The notes below the pieces were generated by a model that had not been told where the DNA came from, searched no databases, and was given only the letters and a program-made list of their open reading frames with translations. From NCBI GenBank assembly GCA_964654185.1, contig CAZZIE010000002.1, positions 32,018 to 96,017 of the forward strand: 64,000 bases of DNA. Direction: 5' to 3'. This document shows, piece by piece, positions 1 through 13,007 of the stretch. This DNA is from CAYFQV01 sp964654185 (GTDB taxonomy: Bacteria > Spirochaetota > Spirochaetia > DSM-27196 > PWMO01). The position numbers and the translations under genes were made by a program. How positions within the stretch are numbered: the first letter of the stretch is position 1; every line of letters begins with the position of its first letter.

Positions 1-521
1 GATTTCCCGGCGTTCGGCAGGCCCAGAAAGCCGACATCGGCAATGAGATTGAGCTCCACCCGCACGCGCAGGGACTCTCCATCTCCGCCGGGCTGAGCAA
101 ACCGCGGCGACCGCTGACGGGAGCTCTTGAAGTGGCTGTTCCCCTTGCCGCCCTGCCCCCCGCGGAGCACGACACAGGTGGAGCCGGGTTCCAGCAGATC
201 GGCCACAATGTCGCCACTCTCCGCGTCGCGAACTACCGTTCCCGGGGGAACCTCTATTTCGACGTCCGCGCCGTCGGCGCCGTGCTTGTTGGCGCCGCCG
301 CCGGGTTGTCCGTTTTTTGCCTTGAAGTGGCGACCGCTCTGAAGGTGACTCAGGGTCTTCAGGTTTTCGCGCACGGTGAATATCACGTCACCGCCGGACC
401 CGCCGTCGCCGCCGTCGGGCCCGCCTCTTGGTACGTACTTTTCTCTGCGGAAGGAGACCGCCCCGGCGCCGCCGTTTCCGGAGCGCAGCGTGATGACGGC
501 CTCATCTACGAAGCTCTGCAA
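1..521 (-). CDS. obgE: Obg/CgtA ribosome-assembly GTPase, N-terminal part (runs off the window)
   Basis: The visible part encodes the Gly-rich Obg fold (FVDEAVITLRSGNGGAGAVS, then many GG turns) and reaches the start of the G domain, where the P-loop (GLPNAGKS) lies in the first bases of the window. Obg is an essential GTPase that binds the 50S subunit. The start is a TTG at 519-521: an in-frame TAA precedes it directly, and it gives the family N-terminus M-x-S-F-V-D-E. It lies 16 bp after rpmA in the common order rplU-prp-rpmA-obg. The rest of the G domain and the C-terminus are outside the window. Confidence 0.95.
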   Translation of the reverse strand, partial: MQSFVDEAVITLRSGNGGAGAVSFRREKYVPRGGPDGGDGGSGGDVIFTVRENLKTLSHLQSGRHFKAKNGQPGGGANKHGADGADVEIEVPPGTVVRDAESGDIVADLLEPGSTCVVLRGGQGGKGNSHFKSSRQRSPRFAQPGGDGESLRVRVELNLIADVGFLGLPNAGK

Positions 522-537
522 TTACGGTTGCTCTGGG

Positions 538-804
538 CTACTCTGCAGCAACACCGTCTACGTTGATGGCGATGTACTTCCGGCCCTTGCGCGCCTGGAA
601 AACAACCGTGCCCGCTTCCTTCGCAAACAGCGTGTCGTCGCGACCCCGGCCGACGTGCATACCCGGATGGAACTTGGTGCCGCGCTGGCGGACCAGGATC
701 TCCCCCGCCTTTACCAGCTGGCCGCCGAACCTCTTGATACCGAGACGTTTCGCCTCGGAGTCACGACCGTTCTTGGAGCTGCCGCCACCCTTCTTATGTG
801 CCAT
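538..804 (-). CDS. rpmA: 50S ribosomal protein L27
   Basis: 88 aa, normal length, beginning MAHKKGGGSSKNGRDS. L27 has a flexible N-terminus that reaches toward the peptidyl-transferase centre. The start is fixed: an in-frame TAG, the stop of the preceding prp gene, lies two codons upstream. The protein therefore cannot carry the cleavable N-terminal extension found in Firmicutes L27. The RBS GGAGGAGA lies inside the end of prp. Third gene of rplU-prp-rpmA-obg. Confidence 0.98.
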   Translation of the reverse strand: MAHKKGGGSSKNGRDSEAKRLGIKRFGGQLVKAGEILVRQRGTKFHPGMHVGRGRDDTLFAKEAGTVVFQARKGRKYIAINVDGVAAE

Positions 805-807
805 TTC

Positions 808-1146
808 CTATTCTCCTCCAACTGTTTCTTCAACCGTTACAGCGTCCGGGTAGTCGCGCGAAACGTCCCGAACACCCCGGGACAGGTACTCCGCAATCGT
901 GCGGAGCCGCCGGCGCCCGCGTACGCCCTTGACCGCGACGGAGAAGGTAAGCCTCCCGGGCTCATCCGCCCGTCCGGACACGACGTACCGTCGATCCTCC
1001 GCAAGGAACCGGGCGGTCGTTCGTACCAGCACGGTGATCGCCGCGCAGGCCGGATCGCTTCCAGGCGACCCCAACCCCGCGTGACCGGAGGCGTCTACGC
1101 TCCGAAGCCGTCCTCGTCGATCGACCTCCAGGCGCAGGGTGATCAC
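808..1146 (-). CDS. prp: Prp-like cysteine protease (YsxB family)
   Basis: 112 aa. It has the two family hallmarks: a GHAG motif with the catalytic His near residue 22, and a Cys near residue 34 in DPACAAITVL. In Firmicutes Prp removes an N-terminal extension from L27. Here the gene sits between rplU and rpmA as usual, overlaps the rplU stop by 4 bp (ATGA) and ends 3 bp before the L27 start. The neighbouring L27 has no extension, so the substrate is unclear. Family membership is fairly sure; the function here is open. Confidence 0.85.
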   Translation of the reverse strand: MITLRLEVDRRGRLRSVDASGHAGLGSPGSDPACAAITVLVRTTARFLAEDRRYVVSGRADEPGRLTFSVAVKGVRGRRRLRTIAEYLSRGVRDVSRDYPDAVTVEETVGGE

Positions 1147-1460
1147 GAGCCTTTCGCGATCTCCTCTACACGGAGCAAAGAATACTGCTGCTTGTGACCG
1201 CGCTTTCGGGCATAACCCTTACGTCGCTTGTACTTATAGACGACGACCTTCGGATCCCGCACGTGCTCCTGCACGGTAGCCTTCACCTGAGCTCCCTTCA
1301 CGAAGGGAGTCCCGACATTGGTCTTGTCGCCGTCACGGAGCATGAGAACCGAATCAAAGGTCATGACCTCACCGGCCTCCTGCCCCACCCTGTCCACTTT
1401 CAGGGTCTTGCCCTGCTCCGCCTTATACTGCTTGCCACCAATTTCTACGAGTGCATACAT
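1143..1460 (-). CDS. rplU: 50S ribosomal protein L21
   Basis: 105 aa, full length, beginning MYALVEIGGKQYKAEQGKTL with the conserved C-terminal KYKRRKGYARKRGHKQQYS. It binds 23S rRNA in the large subunit. First gene of the rplU-prp-rpmA-obg block on the minus strand. A TTGACG box followed after 18 bp by TACCTA lies about 60 bp upstream and may be its promoter (weak). Confidence 0.98.
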   Translation of the reverse strand: MYALVEIGGKQYKAEQGKTLKVDRVGQEAGEVMTFDSVLMLRDGDKTNVGTPFVKGAQVKATVQEHVRDPKVVVYKYKRRKGYARKRGHKQQYSLLRVEEIAKGS

Positions 1461-1928
1461 AACCCATGTTCCTGTTGCGCGAGAATGCGTAGCGCTATAG
1501 GTACCACGCTTCGGACTCCACCGTCAACTGTACCGCGGCGGGCGTTTCCCGCCGGTCGGCAGGAGGTCATGCCGTCGGGCCGGCCTGCCTGCGCGCGTCG
1601 GTCCAGAGTCTCCAACGCGCAGACGCGAGGTCGGCTCTGTTCCGCCACGCGGTCGCGGCCGGCGCATCTTCACCGCCTCCTGCCGACCGGCGATGTACGA
1701 CCACCGCAGCGGCGGGCGAATCATCGCTCAGCCGGACGGTGGTTGGCCCTTCGCGCCGGCGGGGGGCAGGTGCGACGGCGCAGACGCCGGCCGGGACCGG
1801 GGGACGGGCTGAGACCGCCCTTGCGCTCTTGCGCACTAAGGTCTCAGACCGGCACCCGAAGGCAGGCCGGCTCTCGGGGTTTCCGCCTGCGCCCCGCCGG
1901 CGGGGGTGAGCCCGGCGGCGCGGGTGCG
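1461..1928. other. Non-coding interval between gltD and rplU
   Basis: 468 bp, very GC-rich. The open frames here have no recognisable product and overlap each other on several frames. The main visible structure is a long imperfect hairpin at 1810-1846: TGAGACC pairs with GGTCTCA, with an inner GCGC-TCTT-GCGC. It lies downstream of gltD and has no T-run. The 10-mer gcgcagacgc occurs twice (near 1617 and 1778). No conserved core of RNase P, SRP or tmRNA could be recognised. Confidence 0.5.
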
Positions 1929-8046
<6,118 letters not shown>

Positions 8047-8160
8047 TCCTGTCTCCTTGCTCCCGGAGGGAGTAGAATAAGGATGCAAAATCCGTACCAC
8101 TACGCATTGAGACGCGGTAAGTCACGCAGAAGAAAGGATTTGGCAGGACGTCCCTGTTTC

Positions 8161-8183
8161 GGGCGCCCTCAATCCGGGCGCCC
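8161..8183. promoter_or_regulatory. Hairpin in the gltB 5' untranslated region
   Basis: GGGCGCCC occurs twice, separated by TCAATCC, and can form an 8-bp GC stem. It lies about 115 nt upstream of the gltB start in the presumed leader RNA. There is no T-run, so it is not a standard terminator. A second near-palindrome (caggacgtccctg) lies beside it. Confidence 0.5.
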
Positions 8184-8196
8184 GGTCACAGGAATT

Positions 8197-8212
8197 CCTA
8201 CACATAGGTAGG
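8197..8212. promoter_or_regulatory. Putative operator copy 1 upstream of gltB: CCTAC-N6-GTAGG
   Basis: The site reads CCTACACATAGGTAGG, and the flanking T and A extend the dyad to TCCTAC-N6-GTAGGA. It lies just downstream of the inferred gltB transcription start. Its centre is exactly 32 bp, three helical turns, from the second copy. The regulator is not known to me. Confidence 0.6.
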
Positions 8213-8220
8213 ATATTTCG

Positions 8221-8249
8221 CCGATAGTCCTACGTATACGTAGGCACAA
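8221..8249 (-). promoter_or_regulatory. Candidate gltB promoter enclosing operator copy 2
   Basis: On the minus strand TTGTGC (8249-8244) and TATCGG (8226-8221) are 17 bp apart. The -10 is poor. A perfect 16-bp palindrome, CCTACGTATACGTAGG (8229-8244), fills the spacer and is the second copy of CCTAC-N6-GTAGG. A protein bound here would block or remodel the promoter. Confidence 0.5.
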
Positions 8250-8251
8250 TC

Positions 8252-10102
8252 TCACATCGTTTCGAGGAACGGAATTCCTACAAACTCGAAGGCTTTGTGC
8301 AGCACCTGAAGGAGGGCGCGGGTCAGAACTACCCTCGCGTTCCGCAGATTCTCGTCATCACTCACGACAATGGGGTGATCGTGGTAGTACCGGGAGAAGG
8401 TCTTCGAGAGCTCGTAGAGGTAGCCGGTCATGACCGAGGGATTGAGCCCCTCTGCGGCCTGAGAGACCCGTTCCGGGAACTCGCCGATGAGGCGGATAAG
8501 CTCCCACTCATCCGCCGCCTGGAGGAGCGTAAGATCAACCTGCTCCGGCTCGGGAAGCTGATCCTCCGGCAGTCGGGCGAGCATGCTGCTGATCCTGGCG
8601 CCCATGTATTGCAGATAGGGTCCCGTATTGCCCTGAAAGGAAAGTGATTCCTCGGGGTTGAAGATCATGTCCTTGTTCGGCCCGACCTGGAGCAGATAGT
8701 AGTGAAGCGCCCCGATCGCAATGCGTTCCGCCGTCGTCTCCAGATCTCCGACGATCTCCTCGCGCTTCTTCTCGTAGATCTCATGCTTCGCCATGTCCCG
8801 GAGTCGATCAATGAGATCGTCCGCGTCCACGACGGTGCCCTCCCGGGACTTCATCTTGCCCTCGGGCAGGTTCACCATGCCGTACGAGAGATGGTAGAGC
8901 GCGTCCGAGAAGGGTGCGTCGAGCAACTTGAGGATGTGAAAGAGCACCGTGAAGTGATACTTCTGTTCGGAGCCGACCACGTAGATCAGCTCGTCAAAGG
9001 GCCAGTCACGGTAGCGCGCCAGGGCCGTGCCGATGTCCTGGGTGACGTACAGTGAGGTGCCGTCGCTTCGCAGCAGCACCTTCTTGTCGAGATCGATGCT
9101 CTCGAGATCGACCCAGACGGCGCCCTCATCGTCCTTGTAGAAGACGCCCTTCTCCAACCCCTTGAGCACCTCCTGGCGACCGACGCCGTAGGTCCGGCTT
9201 TCGAAGTAGATCTGATCGAAGGAGACTCCGGTTCGCTCGTAGGTCTTCTTGATGCCCTCTATCGCCCAACCGTTCATGCGCTCCCAGAGGGCAAGGACAT
9301 CCTCATCGCCCTGCTGCCACTTCTTCAACAGCTCCGCCGCCTCCTGCTTGACCGCAGGCTGCTCAGCGGCCAGCTCGTGAAACCTCACGTAGTAGTCCCC
9401 CACGAAGTGATCGGACTTCTTCCCGGAGCTTTCCGGGGTCTCACCGTTGCCGAAGCGCTCGTAGGCGAGCATTGACTGGCAGATGTGAACGCCGCGGTCG
9501 TTGATGAGGTTGACCTTGCGCACCTCGGCGCCGTTGGCCTTGATGATGCGGGCGATGCTCTCACCGATCGCATCGTTGCGGAGGTGGCCCAGGTGCAGAG
9601 GCTTGTTGGTGTTCGGCGACGAGAACTCCACCATGATCCGCCGCCCGGCAAGGCGGTCACCGCGACCGTATTCCTCGGGCCGGGCGAAAAGCTCACCGAA
9701 GACGGTGTCGGCGTAGGCGGCCCTGTCCAGGAAGATGTTCACGTAGGGCCCTTCGGAGACCACGCGGTCGCCGGGCGCGGGAGGTCCATCGCCCGGAGCG
9801 GCGCCTTCGCCCCGCACGGCTCCTTCGCCCCGCACGGCTCCTTCGCCGGCCGTGGTTTCGTCCGCGGCACCGCCGCGTTGCAGACGTTCCGCCACCTCCG
9901 CGGCGAGCCTGGGCGGCGCGGCCCGAAACACCCGGGCAAACGGAAAGAGCGGAAACCCTATGTCGCCGAGTTCGGGCCGGGGCGGCCGCTCCGGAATGAG
10001 GTTTTCCGCGGCGTCCGCGGGAAGCTCGAGCTCCCGCTCGGCGGCCATGTTCTTGAGGGCTCCCAGGATACGGTGTTTCCAGGTCTCGCGAATGTCCTTC
10101 AT
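8252..10102 (-). CDS. argS: Arginyl-tRNA synthetase
   Basis: 616 aa. Class I signature HLGHLRN follows FSSPNTNKP; the KMSKS-like loop is KMKSREGT; the C-terminal anticodon-binding DALR domain is present. It charges tRNA-Arg. The ATG at 10100-10102 has GAGAGGA upstream. Unusual: between the N-terminal additive domain and the catalytic core is a low-complexity insert of about 35 residues (GEGAVRGEGAVRGEGA and more), encoded by an 18-bp tandem repeat at 9804-9847. The core motifs are intact, so the enzyme should be active. Confidence 0.97.
   Translation of the reverse strand: MKDIRETWKHRILGALKNMAAERELELPADAAENLIPERPPRPELGDIGFPLFPFARVFRAAPPRLAAEVAERLQRGGAADETTAGEGAVRGEGAVRGEGAAPGDGPPAPGDRVVSEGPYVNIFLDRAAYADTVFGELFARPEEYGRGDRLAGRRIMVEFSSPNTNKPLHLGHLRNDAIGESIARIIKANGAEVRKVNLINDRGVHICQSMLAYERFGNGETPESSGKKSDHFVGDYYVRFHELAAEQPAVKQEAAELLKKWQQGDEDVLALWERMNGWAIEGIKKTYERTGVSFDQIYFESRTYGVGRQEVLKGLEKGVFYKDDEGAVWVDLESIDLDKKVLLRSDGTSLYVTQDIGTALARYRDWPFDELIYVVGSEQKYHFTVLFHILKLLDAPFSDALYHLSYGMVNLPEGKMKSREGTVVDADDLIDRLRDMAKHEIYEKKREEIVGDLETTAERIAIGALHYYLLQVGPNKDMIFNPEESLSFQGNTGPYLQYMGARISSMLARLPEDQLPEPEQVDLTLLQAADEWELIRLIGEFPERVSQAAEGLNPSVMTGYLYELSKTFSRYYHDHPIVVSDDENLRNARVVLTRALLQVLHKAFEFVGIPFLETM
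9804..9847 (-). repeat. 18-bp tandem repeat inside argS
   Basis: Two perfect copies of ccttcgccccgcacggct (9804-9821 and 9822-9839) are followed by a partial third copy. It encodes GEGAVR repeats in a loop insertion of ArgS. Multiples of 18 bp preserve the frame. Confidence 0.9.
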
Positions 10103-10151
10103 GATGTTTGTGTCCTCTCAGCGTGTACAGCGCATTGAATCGTACGACGGA

Positions 10152-10178
10152 CCCGCCCGGCGAGCGCGACCGGGCGGG
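10152..10178. other. Strong GC hairpin between pgeF and argS
   Basis: CCCGCCCGG (10152-10160) pairs perfectly with CCGGGCGGG (10170-10178) around a 9-nt loop. It lies 25 bp past the pgeF stop. It has no T-run in either direction, so it may stabilise the 3' end of the pgeF message rather than act as an intrinsic terminator. Confidence 0.5.
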
Positions 10179-10202
10179 CCACCCTGACCCCGGCCGAATC
10201 TA

Positions 10203-10916
10203 CTATATCCAGGCGAGCATGTGGGCGTACCGGCCGGGACCGTCCCGGCGGAATGAGCCGAAGGGACCACCGCAACTGGTACAGTCCGTAACGGCCGTCG
10301 CCGTATCTACTCCCATGGCGGACAAAATAGCCTCATTCGCCGCCCGGAGGTCAAGGTGCGGTGCGGTGTTGCGCTCGACTACCGCGTCTCGTCCCCAGAG
10401 GGCGGCGAAGAGATGCGCCCGCTCCCGGTCGACGTTGTAGCAGCAGCTCCCGATACACGGTCCCAGCACCACCTCCAGGTCGGCGCGGCGGCCCCCGAAG
10501 CGCTCCTCCAGGATGCGCAGGGCGTGTGCAAGGATGCCGGTTCCCTTCCAGCCGGAGTGGAGCAGCCCCTTCACCCGGGTCCGCCGATCGTAGAGGTAGA
10601 TGGGCATGCAGTCGGCAACGGTCACACAGAGCGTGACCTCCGAGGCAGTCAGCATGCCGTCGCCGACAAGGATTCCGTCGCCGGGTGCGTCCCCGGGGGC
10701 CACCGTGCGGACGAGTCTGGTGTGTTGCTGGTCGAGCCGGACGTAGGGCCCCGGACGTCCCGCCTCATCGAGAAAGGTTCGTCGGCGCTCTTCGGCCGCA
10801 GAGTCGCGACCGCCGAGATCGCCCGCCGCCGCGAGGGAGAGGCCCGCGGGGATCGAGAAGGGCAGCGAGAGCGTGCGGGTGGAGCGGTCGGGGGAGCTGC
10901 TGATGGTACGAATCAC
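10203..10916 (-). CDS. pgeF: YfiH/LACC1-type purine nucleoside phosphorylase (PgeF, polyphenol oxidase family)
   Basis: 237 aa with all metal-site motifs: LDQQH (His), VADCMPI (Cys), LHSGWKG (His) and GPCIGSCCY. Members of this family are reported to act on purine nucleosides, and the E. coli member prevents misincorporation of amino acids into peptidoglycan precursors. The GTG start at 10914-10916 lies 3 bp after the stop of the preceding gene, so it is probably co-transcribed with it. The first 25 residues are not conserved in pattern, so the start could be later. Confidence 0.9.
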   Translation of the reverse strand: MIRTISSSPDRSTRTLSLPFSIPAGLSLAAAGDLGGRDSAAEERRRTFLDEAGRPGPYVRLDQQHTRLVRTVAPGDAPGDGILVGDGMLTASEVTLCVTVADCMPIYLYDRRTRVKGLLHSGWKGTGILAHALRILEERFGGRRADLEVVLGPCIGSCCYNVDRERAHLFAALWGRDAVVERNTAPHLDLRAANEAILSAMGVDTATAVTDCTSCGGPFGSFRRDGPGRYAHMLAWI

Positions 10917-10919
10917 GGG

Positions 10920-12656
10920 TCAGGCTCTGCCGGATATGGGATTGTACGTGCCGGCGTGCGTCTGGGCGCGCTCAAGGTCGAAGAGCTGGCTCACCACGTC
11001 AAGGGCGGACTGGCATTGCTGCATGGCGCGTTCCAGCGACGCGAGGAAGCTCCGGTTGTGGCGCCCGCCGATGTCGCGGATGTTCGACAACGTGTCATAG
11101 CGGCCGCCCACCTCCCCGTAGAGTACCCCGTTCAGGATCTTGGTGAGCGATGAGAAGGAGTTGAGGGCGCTCTTGATCAGGGACTCGGCGTGCTCATCGA
11201 CCTGAGCAATGATCTCCTGCCGCTGCCTCCGCTTCTCGGGCCGGCCGACCGGTTCCTGGTCCAGATCGTGGAGGGCGCGGCCCAGATCCCCCTGCATGGA
11301 GACGCGCGTGCGAAAGCCGTCGATCTTGTCGATGAGTTTCGAGAGCGTCGTGTAGGCCTCGGTGAACTCGGCACGGTTGTCGTCCTTGTAGAACTCCCCT
11401 TCAATGAACAGCGCCTTCAGAGGCGGAAAGATCTCATGTTGCCACGCACTGTCGAGGATTGCCCGGAGGAGTGCCAGGGACATGGCGTGACGCCCCTCTT
11501 CCCGTCCCTCCGGCTTTGGGTACTCCGCGACGGGGTCGAGGGTGTGGACACCCGTGAGCTCCGCAGCATCCCGGACCAGGACGGTCCGTCGCCGCTGATA
11601 CTTGTAGGCCCGATACGCCTCATCGGCTCGCTCCCGCCAGAACCGCCGCACAATGGCAATCCACTCCTCGCCGCCCTGAAGAGGCGGCGCCGAGAAGTTG
11701 ATGTCCCCGAGGATGTAGCGCGTGAGGTCCACGAAGGGAACACCGGCAAAGGTGTCGCCGATGGTCTTGAGGTGCCTGGCCGCCTTCCGGACCTGCTCGG
11801 TCATCACCTCGTCCTCGACGGTGTCCGCGAAGTGATAGCCCTGATGAAAGAGGATGAGACCCTCCAGGCAGGCGGCGCTCGGGGTGACGTCCAGGCTGCG
11901 GGCAATTGGAGCCAACTCCGGGAAGGTCTCTCGCATGTTCAGGAACGAAGCCTGGACATCTCCCCCCTCGATCACCGGGCGAAAGGGGGTCAGCACCTTC
12001 TCGAAGGGAAAGAAGCTCAGACGTCCCATCACGTCGAGGAACCGATTTCCCTGACGCATGCGGAGCCGCACCGAGTCGGGAACGGAGTCCAGCGCCTGTT
12101 GGACATTGTTCACCATGCGGTGGCGCACCTGCGTGTCCGGTTCGTCGGCACCTTCCTCATCGGCCTCTTCGGCGTTTACGGCCCGCTCCAGGGCGCTCTG
12201 CACCTCCGGCGCCTCGAGCGCCAGCAGGAAGGAGAGAAAGACGGGGCGATCCTTGCCGCCGGCTCGCCCAATGGGACCGGCGAAGAACTGTGAGCTCTCC
12301 TGCAGTTGCAGCAGATGCTCGTACATGGGTGTCAACATGAGTCCGAGGCGGAACTCCACCAGCCCCGGATACCGCGCTCGGATCTCAATGGCGAGCTGAC
12401 GAAGGAGATGGGCGTGGATGAGCTCTTCGCGGGTCTTACCGGTGATTACTACCTGGAGGAAGATGATGAGCTTCCGAAACAGCGGCAAGGAGCGGTATAC
12501 GTCGTCGAAGTCGACCGGTGCGTCTTCCCCGGCCTCGTCGAACCCGCCGCCGGGCACCTCAACGCTCACATTGCGCTGAATGCGCTCGAGCATTTCGCGA
12601 CGCTCTTCCTTCGAAAGCGCTGAGACAAGTTTGTCAAACACCGTGTCCCCGGCCAT
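10920..12656 (-). CDS. Conserved protein of unknown function (spirochaete-type, resembles DUF5312)
   Basis: 578 aa, no signal peptide. An acidic N-terminal region (residues 30-50) is followed by a hydrophobic stretch in SLPLFRKLIIFLQVVITG and a long helical, charged protein with an acidic linker near residue 170 (NAEEADEEGADEPD). No catalytic motif was recognised. It resembles large uncharacterised cytoplasmic proteins that I associate with spirochaetes (DUF5312), from memory and not searched. Its promoter is 9 nt upstream of the ATG with no ribosome-binding site, suggesting a leaderless message. pgeF follows directly. Confidence 0.7.
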   Translation of the reverse strand: MAGDTVFDKLVSALSKEERREMLERIQRNVSVEVPGGGFDEAGEDAPVDFDDVYRSLPLFRKLIIFLQVVITGKTREELIHAHLLRQLAIEIRARYPGLVEFRLGLMLTPMYEHLLQLQESSQFFAGPIGRAGGKDRPVFLSFLLALEAPEVQSALERAVNAEEADEEGADEPDTQVRHRMVNNVQQALDSVPDSVRLRMRQGNRFLDVMGRLSFFPFEKVLTPFRPVIEGGDVQASFLNMRETFPELAPIARSLDVTPSAACLEGLILFHQGYHFADTVEDEVMTEQVRKAARHLKTIGDTFAGVPFVDLTRYILGDINFSAPPLQGGEEWIAIVRRFWRERADEAYRAYKYQRRRTVLVRDAAELTGVHTLDPVAEYPKPEGREEGRHAMSLALLRAILDSAWQHEIFPPLKALFIEGEFYKDDNRAEFTEAYTTLSKLIDKIDGFRTRVSMQGDLGRALHDLDQEPVGRPEKRRQRQEIIAQVDEHAESLIKSALNSFSSLTKILNGVLYGEVGGRYDTLSNIRDIGGRHNRSFLASLERAMQQCQSALDVVSQLFDLERAQTHAGTYNPISGRA

Positions 12657-12665
12657 GTCCGCGAA

Positions 12666-12694
12666 AGTTTAGCATGGGGCATACCCCGGAACAA
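12666..12694 (-). promoter_or_regulatory. Promoter of the 578-aa unknown gene, probably leaderless
   Basis: On the minus strand TTGTTC (12694-12689), a 17-bp spacer, then TAAACT (12671-12666). The start codon is only 9 nt further, so transcription should begin at or next to the ATG. The spacer holds the dyad GGGG-TATG-CCCC, a possible binding site. Confidence 0.55.
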
Positions 12695-12795
12695 GCGGCG
12701 GCAGCGCGCCCTCCCCGGGCGGGGACGGGCGGTGGAGTCGTCTCGCCCCGCCGAGGCGGCGCATAAACATACGAAAAGGCCTCAAAATCGCATGA

Positions 12796-12807
12796 GATTG
12801 CGCAATC
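12796..12807. promoter_or_regulatory. Perfect 12-bp dyad upstream of the leu promoter
   Basis: GATTGCGCAATC is a perfect palindrome ending 4 bp before the -35 box of the leader promoter. Its position suits an activator or repressor of the leuA-cimA operon. The protein is unknown. Confidence 0.5.
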
Positions 12808-12811
12808 AGAC

Positions 12812-12838
12812 TTGACATGTCGGTCCGGGGCTGACAAT
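12812..12838 (+). promoter_or_regulatory. Promoter of the leu operon leader
   Basis: A perfect TTGACA (12812-12817) is followed by GACAAT (12833-12838) after 15 bp, a short spacer. Transcription would start about 12845, only a few bases before the leader-peptide ATG at 12850. Confidence 0.55.
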
Positions 12839-12849
12839 AGTTGGGGGTA

Positions 12850-12942
12850 ATGAAGCGAGCGCTGTCCGCACTCAGCCTACTCGATCTCCTGATTAGTCTC
12901 CTTATTATCGGGTTGGTAGGCCCTAATGCGCGGGGAGCGTGA
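12850..12942 (+). CDS. leuL: leu operon leader peptide
   Basis: A 30-codon ORF (ATG 12850, TGA 12940-12942). Nine of 30 residues are Leu, three Ile and one Val, concentrated in codons 5-23, including runs such as SLLDLLISLLIIGL. It is too short and too biased to be an ordinary protein and is followed at once by an antiterminator/terminator pair. Ribosome stalling at the Leu codons would control entry into leuA. A GGGGG run precedes the ATG by 2-3 nt. It is followed by leuA, whose product makes the leucine precursor. Confidence 0.85.
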   Translation: MKRALSALSLLDLLISLLIIGLVGPNARGA

Positions 12943-12973
12943 ATGGCGAATTCGGAATCAGAGCCGTTCCTCC
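12934..12973 (+). promoter_or_regulatory. Antiterminator of the leu attenuator
   Basis: GAATGGC (12941-12947), overlapping the leader stop codon, pairs with GCCGTTC (12963-12969). The adjoining GGAG (12934-12937) pairs with CTCC (12970-12973), giving 11 pairs with a 3-nt bulge. This helix uses the 5' arm of the terminator, so the two structures exclude each other. A ribosome that reaches the stop codon would cover the first strand and favour termination. One stalled at the Leu codons leaves it free. Confidence 0.8.
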
Positions 12974-12996
12974 TTGCGAGGGACGGCTTTTTTTTT
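12962..12996 (+). terminator. Attenuator terminator before leuA
   Basis: AGCCGTTCCTC (12962-12972) pairs with GAGGGACGGCT (12978-12988), 11 pairs with one G-U, around the loop CTTGC, followed directly by nine T (12988-12996). The leuA ribosome-binding site AGGAGG begins at 12997. This is a textbook intrinsic terminator placed in the 5' leader. Confidence 0.92.
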
Positions 12997-13007
12997 AGGA
13001 GGAAGAA

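Noticed and set aside
1470..1920. RNase P RNA, SRP RNA or tmRNA in the gap after gltD
   Set aside because: None of their conserved core sequences could be recognised on either strand.
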